From the NCBI GenBank assembly GCA_013423325.1, contig BLJB01000201.1:62001-126000 (forward strand): a stretch of DNA of 64,000 bases, written 5' to 3'. Position numbers and translations under genes: made by a program. Below, piece after piece: positions 55,443 to 64,000 of the stretch. The stretch comes from Usnea hakonensis (lineage: Eukaryota; Ascomycota; Lecanoromycetes; Lecanorales; Parmeliaceae). Below the pieces are notes generated by a model. That model worked only from the letters and a program-made list of their open reading frames with translations. It was not told the DNA's origin and did no database searches. How positions within the stretch are numbered: the first letter of the stretch is position 1; the number at the start of each line of letters is the position of its first letter.

Positions 55443-55784
55443 CAGGGCTCCCAAGTCCCAACGGTTGGACCATGGACTATTAGTCTGGACCAGTCCAATG
55501 GATTGGTCCGTCAGACCGTCTGGGTATTTAGTAGACGGTCTATGGACTGATTTATATAGCTGGACTATTAGTCTAGACTATTAGTCCCTTTTAGGTGATT
55601 TTTTAGTGATATTGCGAGTTTGGAAGACGATTTTTAGAGTAAATATTTGAAAATAGTAAGCGTATTTTTGGTCTACAATATATTGGACTAGTCTAAGAAT
55701 TGGACGGACTATGGATAGCTTATATGGCTCGATTTGGACCAGTCCAGGCCTTCTGGACCGAGAGTTGGACCGTTGGGAGCCTTG
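55443..55784. mobile_element. hAT-like MITE, 342 bp
   Basis: The element begins CAGGGCTCCCAA and ends TTGGGAGCCTTG, reverse complements except one base. It is flanked by a perfect 8-bp direct repeat TGCTGCAG (55435-55442 and 55785-55792). An 8-bp duplication with CA(G/A)-starting terminal repeats is the signature of hAT transposons. Inside are many GGACCAGTCC and GGACTA/TAGTCC units, so the element is strongly self-complementary, and no transposase frame is present: a non-autonomous MITE. It lies 116 bp after the GGPPS stop codon. Confidence 0.88.
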
Positions 55785-57395
55785 TGCTGCAGCCCCACCA
55801 CATCTGCAAATCGCAAGTCTAGGCTGCGTGAAAGCAATGACTAGAAACGCACCAGTAAGAAACTAGAAACAAATGCCACCTCCTCCCCCAAATACACACA
55901 TACAAGAACTAAATTTTCCCTGCATCCTACCACATCCTATCCCAACTCACCTCATCCCACTTCACCCCACACAAACAAGACGGCACATACACAAAACGGC
56001 AAATTTCAACGGCAATCATTTACCTAGCTTTCCCCCCTCCCCTCCCTTCCCCAAGAAATTCAGAAAAGAAAACACAAAACAAAAAACAAACCCCCCTTCC
56101 CCCCCCCAAAAAATAAAAACAACACCAACAAACAGCAATCAGCAATTTGTTCAAGTCTGTCGGCGGTTAGATAAGGGTACCTTAGGCAAGGTCGCACATC
56201 TGTGGGTCAGCAATGCATGCATGGATGACGAAGAAAGGTTAAAACAAGAGAAAAGGGAGCGAGATTTCGCTCTCTCTCTCGACTTCTCCTATCGCAAGTA
56301 GGATTGATTGGTTTGAATTGGTTTGATGATGCATGTTGATCTGCATGTACTTTACTACTATCTTTTTATTTCCAAAAAAAAATGACGCAAAGAATACTAC
56401 CTAAGTCTAACGTACCTGACCTCGGACTAAGCCGTCAGATTGGGTTAACGTAAGCTACCTTATCTATCTCAGATTTGGCCACGCTGCCTCGGCCCCTAAA
56501 ATAGCTACGAGTACGTACTTACGGTGCACCAACCTGGAAATCCATCAAGCTAAGGTAATGCTCGGTCCGGGAAGGATCCTTCAGTTTGATCCAACCCAGA
56601 GATCCGTTCATTGTTCTTACGTACAGATTATCCTTCTGAAATCCATTAATCCACCATCCGCCCTCCAAGCCCTTTCCCCACACTTCTCCCAATACGTCCA
56701 CCACAACCCACAATCCCATCCCATCCCATCCCATTCCACCCCCCTCGACCAATTGCACCGACAGCACAACCCGATCCCGCACCGACTCCATCTCGCGGTC
56801 GATGCAGTGGATCCCATCTTACACGCGCGCATGTAAGCATGGGGGATGATGGAAGAGGAAGAGGAAGAGGAAGAGGAATCTCATGGAGCGGAGCGAATTG
56901 ATGTAATCGACCCAACCTATCAAGATGACTCCCAAACAGTATGCCATGTATTGCCGAACAAACTCACAAACAGGCACGGAAAAGTGGCGAGCAAGGCAGG
57001 TCGACCCGAGAGTGTTTCCGAAGCAAGGTTGCCGTGGCCCTTCAGTTCTCATCCATTGATTTTAGAATCCGCAGAACTTGCGATAGAGAAATATGCCAAG
57101 ATAGAATATTCTCCTATCGTGCCTTCGCTCCCGCTTGTGTGTCATCTCCTGCTATTTGCCGCCCCTACTTGCTTTCAGTCACACGGGTGACGAAGAAGGA
57201 AAAGGAAGAAGTAGAAAGAAAAAGGAGCACGCAAAAGAGGGATCCTTCGAGCCTCTCAACCCACCTTACCTCGCCCATTCATCCCTTCCTCTCCACCCAC
57301 TCCTCAAAGCCGCCCCCATCACCTGTACCCTCTACCCAGCACCTAGCCAATACCCCATCCCAGCGAAAAATAGAAAAAGAAGAATAAAAGAAACA
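55785..57395. other. Long upstream region of HMG-CoA reductase
   Basis: 1.6 kb with C-rich and A-rich strings (55900-56150; 57240-57390). Frames at 55873-56301, 56558-56836, 56846-57190 and on the minus strand at 56519-56915 are low-complexity and unsupported. The last 200 bp look like a C/T-rich fungal leader; upstream ATGs are present, so some control by short upstream frames is possible. Confidence 0.5.
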
Positions 57396-59622
57396 ATGAT
57401 CGACCTGGACACCTTGTTCGATTACATCGGCAGCGACGCCAGCAATCACACCCATACCCACTCCCTCTTCACCCAAAGCAAGCCCCTTCACCCCTCAAAC
57501 ACAACTATACTATCTCGCGTATACCGCTGGTACAAGCAAATTGACGCCAGCATCCGTCATCACCGATTTACGCCCTCGTCGTCATCGCTCGCGGACCTCC
57601 AGCGATGGGGGCGGAAAGAACAGCGCGCAGTGGTGGCGCTGTGCGCGATCTATATCCTCTTGTCGCTGCACGGGCTTAGCGTGGGAGCAACGTCAGCAAG
57701 AGGCAGCGGCAATAATAAAAGCAACGATGGCTACAAGAACAACAGAGTCGAATTGCTCTGCGACGGACAACGCATGTATTACCATACGCTCCCATCCGAG
57801 CTGGCGGGCATACCTACCGTCGCCGATGGAACCGTCCAAATAAGCAAGGGGGATAGTGGAGCAATACTGATAGCTAAGCCGCGGATTGAATACCAGATCA
57901 GTGAGCGAGAAAACTCCGAAGAGCAAAAGAATCTAGCAACGCGCATGGTGCACCGTCTGTTTCTGTCAACGGGTAGCGCCTGGACTGGGTTGTGTAATGT
58001 TGGATTGGCTGTCCTGATTTCTTTGGTGGTACATTGGTGCTCAACAGCAGAGCCGCCGGAGTCGAAAGAAGGAGAAGGAGAAGAAGAAGAAGAAGAAGAA
58101 GAAGAAGAACAACAACGGGAGGAAGGGGAAGTCTTCGTCCCAGGGTCTCATGAAACTCAACCCTGCAAAGCCGGCAAAATAGCACAGAAACCACCAACAC
58201 CATCGCAGGCCGAAAAGAAAGCAGATGAAAAGGACGCTTCTAGGGACACCGGGTCTTCCCCTCCAGTAGCTCAGCAGCAAGCGAGCCTGACATCTACTGA
58301 GATCACCGATACCGAAGTCATCAGCCTAGGCATGCAGAATCGAATACGCCTTTACAGCTTGGAAACGGTATTGGGCGATGCCGCGCGAGCGGTCGGAATC
58401 CGTCGGCAGATTGTCGCCGGCAAAGTGCGGAGTGAGCAGCGTCCTAGCTCATCTTCATTCAAACTAAACGGCCTACCAAGCAAAGACTACGATTATTCGC
58501 GCGTGATAGGCGCATGCTGCGAGAACGTGATTGGGTACACGACTGTACCGGTAGGCGTCGCCGGCCCTCTGAAGATAGACGGTAAGCAAGTGTTTATTCC
58601 GATGGCGACAACCGAAGGCGCCCTAGTCGCCAGTACGAACCGCGGATGCAGCGCCATCAATGCAAGTGGGGGCGTCGTATCGGTGGTCTTAGGGGACGGC
58701 ATGACGCGGGGTCCCTGCCTTCGATTCCCCAACCTCGAGCGCGCAGGCGCGGCCAAGCTCTGGCTTGACACTGCCGTCGGCTTCCGAACGTTGGAGGTGG
58801 CTTTCAATTCGACAACGCGATTCGGGCGACTACGGAGCACCAAAAGTGTCGTCGCGGGGTCGGATGTTTTTGTGCGCTTCAAGGCGAGCACCGGTGACGC
58901 TATGGGCATGAACATGATATCCAAAGGGGTTGAGATGGCGCTGGCGGCGATGAAAGAGGCCGGCTTCCACGATATGCGCGTTCTGTCTCTGTCCGGCAAC
59001 TACTGTACTGATAAGAAGGCCGCCGCGATCAACTGGATCGACGGACGGGGGAAGAGCGTGTCAGCTCAAGCGACGATATCAGAGGAGACGCTCAAGAAAG
59101 TCTTGAAGGTAGACGTGGATAGGATGCTCGAGCTCAACACGAGCAAGAACTTAGTAGGCAGCTGTCTCGCGGGCTCGGTTGGCGGTTTTAACGCTCACGC
59201 GGCCAACCTTGTGGCGGCGATATTCCTAGCCACGGGACAGGACATTGCACAGGTGTTGGAGAGCAGTAGTTGTCTCACAACGATGCAAAAGTGAGTCTTG
59301 CTTGTCGCTGACCAGATTTCGACAAATCTGGCTAACGCTCTCTCCTTCTTTTCTACTCAGGGTTGATCGTGCCTTGCAAGTGTCAGTGTCCATGCCGTCC
59401 ATCGAGGTCGGGACAATTGGAGGGGGCACTGTGCTAGAAGCACAGGGGACGATGCTAGATCTTCTCGGCGTACGCGGCGCTGATGCGGAGACGCCCGGAC
59501 GCAATGCTCAAGCGCTGGCCCGCATCGTGGCGGCCGCGGTTTTGGCGGGCGAGTTGAGCCTCTGCTCGGCGCTGGTGGCAGGGTCATTGGTTCAAAGCCA
59601 TATGCATCTGAATCGAAAATGA
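57396..59622 (+). CDS. HMG-CoA reductase, short two-TM cluster copy
   Basis: Two exons (57396-59290 and 59361-59622) give 719 codons, 718 aa. Fungal sterol-pathway reductases are usually over 1000 aa with about eight helices and a sterol-sensing domain; here only two hydrophobic helices are seen (about residues 80-100 and 190-210), as in plant enzymes. A poly-Glu tract (GAA/GAG repeat at about 58074-58125) and a Pro/Ser/Lys linker follow. The catalytic domain is complete: E-N-V-I-G-Y-T-T-V-P-V-G-V-A-G-P-L, D-A-M-G-M-N-M-I-S-K-G, T-D-K-K-A-A-A-I-N-W, and the C-terminal His in S-H-M-H-L-N-R. It reduces HMG-CoA to mevalonate at the ER. Loss of the sensing region suggests escape from sterol feedback (inference). 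Confidence 0.94.
58074..58125 (+). repeat. GAA/GAG trinucleotide tract
   Basis: Coding microsatellite giving a Glu run in the linker of HMG-CoA reductase. Expected to vary in length between strains. Confidence 0.85.
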
Positions 59623-59899
59623 GGAGACGGTGACGTAAAGAGAGATCGTTTCTTCTCACCGCATCGCACCGAAATACTTGTTGTGTTGAAGACTCGCTCT
59701 TAATTCGTGTATAGATTCCTTCAATTATTTAAAAAAAATACAGTTGAAATAAATGATTCATTACGCAATTCATCCGACACGACAACGTGACTCTGATGCA
59801 GCCTAGAGATATCACTGACGAGAAATGAAGGGTAGAATTAAGTTCAGGGTGTTAATAATTCTCCCATCGGCAGAAGCGAACTCAAAAAATCTGTCTCTG

Positions 59900-62502
59900 T
59901 CAGGTCAGAAGTGTTCCCTGTTTCCAAAGGGTATCAGTATCACTCTTCATGGAAAGGGGCCGAGTTTCATGCTGACTATTGTCTGCGAATACTGCCATTA
60001 GCGGTATGCCTTCGCTAGAAAAGCTCTCCTCCGGCAACAGACCGTGTTGCTGTGGCTGTTGCGCTTTCCACATGCCAGCGTGACCAAAAGGTGGCGATAT
60101 TGTCCTCTTGTCCGGCGGAACCTGCTCCGGAAGAGTATCCCAAGAGGTGGGGTCGCCATTAGACGTACTCTCCGGTACGGAAAGTTCTGTTGGCTTGAAA
60201 TTTAGGGCCTGCTGCGGAAGGCCTTGGTACGGCAAAGGCGTCCGGACCTCTGGAATTGTTGGAGTAGATGACTGGGTGTCTTGATCTCCATGGCTGTTGC
60301 ATAAATTGCGAGATGACGAGCCACAAGTCGTTCCCGGCTTGTTGTGGTTGTTTCTCAGCTGCCTACGAAGCCTAGTCAAGATCTGTATCAGCCTGCACGC
60401 AGGCCAATCCGAGCCCCAGGTAGCCATGATCTCAATCATGTCATCCAGTTGATACTCCACTCTCGAGTCGTTTCTGCTTGGAAATTTGAATTTAGGAATC
60501 TGGTTGAGGCCTGTGCCATTGTTGAAGTTGACCAGAAAGACTATCGCATGTACTACTCTGATGAGAAATATGGTGGGCAGACAGCGTATGGTTTGAAGAT
60601 CGAGCGAAATGAAAACGGAAACAACGTTATAAGCGGACTCGACGCATTCAGAAAGGGGCAACGAAGTTCTCAAAGGGGCTGCCATGCGCCGACGAGATAC
60701 TGCGCCTTGAGTTCCATCGAGCGTAGAAGCGACATCATCCGCACCTCGGTCGATGGCCGCGACTGCCTCATTGACATAGAGGATCGACGAGTAGTATATC
60801 AATCGTATAGCACCTAAATTGCACCAATGACATCGTGATCAGCCTTTGTTTATGGGGCGACGAGAATTCGTGAAACAAATTACCATTGCTCGTGTCAGCT
60901 GGTGGCAAATCGTCCCGGCTGGCAAGCTGGCGCTTGAAGCTATCAATCGTTTCCTGCGTGTCAGTTCCAGATGTCAACGACGCAGGTCTGAACAAGTGAC
61001 GAGCAAACAGCTTTCGAGAATGTTCATCCATGATACGCTGTAAACGTATGTGCTTGCAAAAGAGTGCGTCCGAAGGCAGGGCCCAGGGCGACGTCTCGAG
61101 CGCCTCAATACATTCATTCATGTATCGATTCCAGCACAAGAGACTCGGTTGCTGCGATGGCATTGACGCACTGAGCCACTCCGTTAACGGAAGTCCCTGC
61201 TTCCGCAGGATTGTTCCTTACTTTGCACAGATATAATAGCACCCAAGCCAAGTTCTCCTGGCCTCAAGGTCGGCTGGGTGGGAAGTCTTGGATCTTTGTG
61301 ATTCTTGCCCATATCGACGGAAAGGGTCGTCCTCGACTGCAGTCGAGCTTTCCTTATTCAAGCCTATGTGTATGGCAATGTTGGCCGCGGCATGACTGAG
61401 CTGCAGCATGTCCATTGGCTCCTGGCCATAGCTAGGATCTGGTGGCGTATGCCATAATGCCGATACGATAGAGGCTTGAACAAGCTCAAGACTGTATTCG
61501 CTCTTCTTCGGGAAGCAGTGGGCCAGTACTATTGTAAGCAGGCATCGCAGCCTCTTCTGTGTGTCGATATCGCAAACACCACCGGAAGCAGCGGCGAGGA
61601 TTGCCAGAAATAGAACAGGCTTAAAGGAGCGTACTTCAGGCGCAGACTCGGCCGGACCAATGATCGCGGCTGGGAAGTTTGCTGAAAGCTCGGCGCAGTA
61701 TCGGCCAAAGATAGTATTGGCGGTGCGAACGCTGATAATCTGCGAGATTCCATGTTCGACAAAGTAGGACACGAGGCCAATCTTCGGGACGTTGACGGAA
61801 TCCTGTGAGCCTATCCATTGAGGTTTGATCAATCAGTACGGGTTCACAGGCAGTACTCATGGAAAGAGCCACAGGACATAGACATACTATACTCCAGCTG
61901 GACTGTCCGAGAGATTGAGGCTTGCTGAGAACGCCCGCCATCGGCTATGGAAGGAGGGCTTTTATTTGGACGAGTCGGCTCCAGACTGATACCGCGAGAG
62001 AGTCTTCTCTCTGTGGCTGTTGTTGGCTCCACAATGTTCTCTCCGGAAGAGAGGTTGGAGTGGGAAACCTTAGGCGCCCTTCGGGACTCGGTGCGAAGCG
62101 CTGCGGTCAAGTGATCGATTGTGCCTTCCAAAGCCATCAATTGGTCATTAAAAGTCAGACTCCTGCGTCGTTTGTGACCACGGGTGGACGAAACACATTC
62201 TCTACGAACCTTGGCGCATCTCTTGCAAGGGTGATCAGGCCTCGGCTGCTCACAACGGACTTTTGAATTTCGGCAAGCGTCGCACGCGCGGGACCTAGAG
62301 GAGTCATAGATGTCGTTAACGCTACTAGTCAGAGATTAGCAATCTTGTAGTTTACTGTGGATATACAGTGACTGGACCTATTGGAAGGAGATGGGGGTCT
62401 TGAGCTGCATGGTTCACTGATATCTTCGCGACGGACGGACGGAGCGGGAGCAGGGTCATGGCACTGCAACTGCCAGCCGTTTCTCTGCGAAGAATGTGCC
62501 AT
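59900..62502 (-). CDS. Zn2Cys6 transcription factor, cluster-edge regulator
   Basis: Multi-exon regulator of roughly 700 aa. The first exon (from the ATG at 62502, M-A-H-S-S-Q-R) gives a polar leader; after an intron near 62336-62385 the zinc cluster reads A-C-D-A-C-R-N-S-K-V-R-C then C-K-R-C-A-K-V-R-R-E-C, followed by a basic stretch. The middle matches the fungal-specific transcription factor domain (helical, with A-A-A-S-G-G, H-C-F-P-K-K, S-A-L-W-H). Further exons run to the stop at 59900. Intron borders in 60800-61250 and 61830-61900 are approximate. Lying between HMGR and an exporter at the cluster end, it is the best candidate for the pathway-specific activator (inference). Confidence 0.82.
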
Positions 62503-62876
62503 GAGGTTGGAGAAGACGAGGAAATGTTTGACTATAGGCCATGAGAGAATACGCAAGCGCGAAGTATTATGCTTTGCAAGGGATCAGTGTGATAAGAGGT
62601 ATGGCTAGCATGGCCGGCACTGCTCGAGTCACACGCTCGTGATTGTGCAGGAACACCGAGATAAGCCGACCTTAGTGCTTATTCCTTTCTCCCCAAAAAA
62701 GGAATGTCAAGCGAAATGTTGGTGCTATTGCTATGGTCAGATTCATGCAACTTCATCTGTACGATTGATGAGAAAGCCACCTGCAGACGTGAGGGATGAT
62801 CATTAACACCAGCATGAAGTACTAAAGTAAAGTAGACTCGAACTAGCTAGAGAGACTTCCCTGAACCCTGCTTCCC
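62503..62876. other. Intergenic
   Basis: About 370 bp between the exporter 3' end and the regulator start. No gene frame. Confidence 0.5.
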
Positions 62877-64000
62877 TTAAGCTTCCGACCCGTCGCTCGG
62901 CGGCTTGATCTTGACCGATTTGAACTCCATGCCAACCGCTCCTATAACAGACAAGCATGCCACAACTAGCGACACCCGAAATGCCCTCGTCAGCCCGCTA
63001 TTGTAAATTACAAGAGCAGCGTTATATTCTGCCGGGTTCGTAATGAGCTCTTTCAATTTGGTCGCTCCGTTCGCAATGACCAATTGTGTGTCCACACCCG
63101 GAATTGTGGCAAGACCGCTGGTGAGGCGAGTGGTGAAGACGTTTTGGCCCGCTGAAACCATGAGAGCGCCACCGAGAAGCTGAAAGAACAGCACGGCCGT
63201 GGTGCCAGAGGGTATATCGGCCATCGGGAGCACTGCCTGGGCAGCGATGATGGATTGCTGGAAGCCGCACCCGACTCCAATGCCTAAGATGATCTGATAC
63301 CCAATCCATTCCCGTGTTGGGGTGTTGACAGCAAACGTTGTCAGCAAGCCAGCACCAATCGGCATCAGGATGGAAGAAATGTAGATGAATGGCATGTAGT
63401 AACCGATGACGGTCGTAACGAAGCCTGCCGTGAGACTGGCAACAACTTGAGACAGAATCAGAGGGATGTTATCGATGCCAGATTGCATTGGGCTGACGCC
63501 GTGAATCGCCTGGAACCAGATGGGGAGGTAGTATATGACAATGAAGAATGCGCTGCCAAGACAGAATGCAAACAGCGACCCGAATGAAATCGTACGGTTT
63601 GCCAACAGTCGAACGGGTACTGTCCTTCAGATTAGCCTTTGATGCAGTCGTCTAACATGGTGACAACCTACCTGTCGCATCTTCTCCTGACCACCACTGA
63701 ACTGCAGCGAAAGCTACAATACAGATAGCGAAGACGACCAGGAGAGCAACAACTCTACCACTACTCCATGCATATGTCGTGCCACCCCATTGTAAGGCCA
63801 GGAGCAGGCAGACAATGGCAGGAACGAAAAGGATTGTTCCGATCGGGTCGAATTTCATGAAACGGTTTTTAAATCCGATAGATGGTTGTTGCTGCCGGGC
63901 TGGCGCCTTGAAGAAGAGGATATTGAAAACAGCAACAACTGCTCCCACTGGATGACACAACTGTCAGTATCGCGATTTCATCTTCAGACCTTCGAGAGCC
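62877..64000 (-). CDS. MFS efflux transporter, DHA2 14-TM type (partial)
   Basis: The C-terminal half of a multi-helix exporter; exons 62877-63620 and about 63668-63948 are in the window and the gene runs off the right edge. The piece contains about eight hydrophobic helices, a motif-C-like G-A-V-V-A-V-F-N, and G-V-S-P-M-Q-S-G, found in fungal toxin-efflux pumps of the DHA2 class. The C-terminus is short and charged. These pumps sit in the plasma membrane and export secondary metabolites, giving self-protection. Being last in the cluster as seen, it is probably the product exporter. Start and N-terminal half are missing from this window. Confidence 0.88.

Noticed and set aside
55873..56301. 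142-codon plus-strand frame upstream of HMG-CoA reductase.
   Set aside because: Composed of Pro/Lys/Thr-rich low-complexity sequence from C- and A-rich strings; no support.
1..64000. CRISPR arrays, rRNA and tRNA genes, bacterial-type operons.
   Set aside because: No regularly spaced repeats, no rRNA-like stretches and no tRNA noticed by eye; the DNA is fungal. A tRNA scan was not possible here.

Overview
The window is nuclear DNA of a filamentous ascomycete (Pezizomycotina). Genes carry many short introns (about 45-90 bp) with ordinary GT...AG borders. The gene set is fungal: Zn2Cys6 and C2H2 regulators, fungal P450 classes, Prp28, Prp39, Atg5, Ste24 and mevalonate kinase. The species cannot be fixed from the sequence alone. 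No rRNA, tRNA or CRISPR was seen.

Layout. 1-6.3 kb holds a phosphoglycerate-mutase-fold protein and an MFS pump next to a Zn2Cys6 regulator. 6.3-12.8 kb holds a large orphan protein (979 aa) flanked by AT-rich repeat debris: three copies of one repeat, a 176-bp palindrome and short tandem repeats. 12.8-27.8 kb is a mostly housekeeping block: a Lys/Glu-rich small protein, Ste24, mevalonate kinase, Prp39, an SDR epimerase, a flavocytochrome-b2-like enzyme, Prp28 and Atg5. From 28.4 kb to the right edge runs a terpenoid gene cluster: three P450s, a diterpene cyclase fusion, a tyrosine-phosphatase-fold protein, a Baeyer-Villiger-type monooxygenase, an alcohol and an aldehyde dehydrogenase, a SnoaL-like protein, HMG-CoA synthase, a GXWXG/DUF4334 protein, a C2H2 regulator, GGPP synthase, HMG-CoA reductase, a Zn2Cys6 regulator and an MFS exporter cut by the window end. 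A 342-bp hAT-like MITE with a perfect 8-bp target duplication sits beside the GGPP synthase gene.

The most unusual object is the gene at 33488-37118 (minus). Splicing of five exons keeps one frame for 1117 codons. The N-terminal half is a class II (copalyl-diphosphate-synthase type) diterpene cyclase with an intact DxDD motif (DADD, residues 307-310). Where bifunctional fungal CPS/KS proteins carry the class I (kaurene synthase) domain with its DDxxD-like and NSE motifs, this protein has about 30 unrelated residues and an Asn/Thr/Gly linker. It then continues as a complete SMP-30/gluconolactonase-like beta-propeller. I know of no characterised enzyme with this fusion.

How the genes could work together (inference): HMGS and a short two-TM HMGR raise mevalonate supply, GGPPS makes GGPP, the class II domain folds it to a labdane (copalyl-type) diphosphate, and no class I enzyme follows in the window. 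The diphosphate may be removed by a hydrolase, for which the phosphatase-fold protein beside the cyclase is a candidate. Three P450s, the ADH/ALDH pair and the BVMO then oxidise the skeleton. A lactone-bearing, possibly carbon-shortened labdane (the nor-labdane dilactone class) fits the enzyme set, with the fused propeller handling a lactone. Six of the cluster gene pairs are divergent over 390-660 bp shared promoters.
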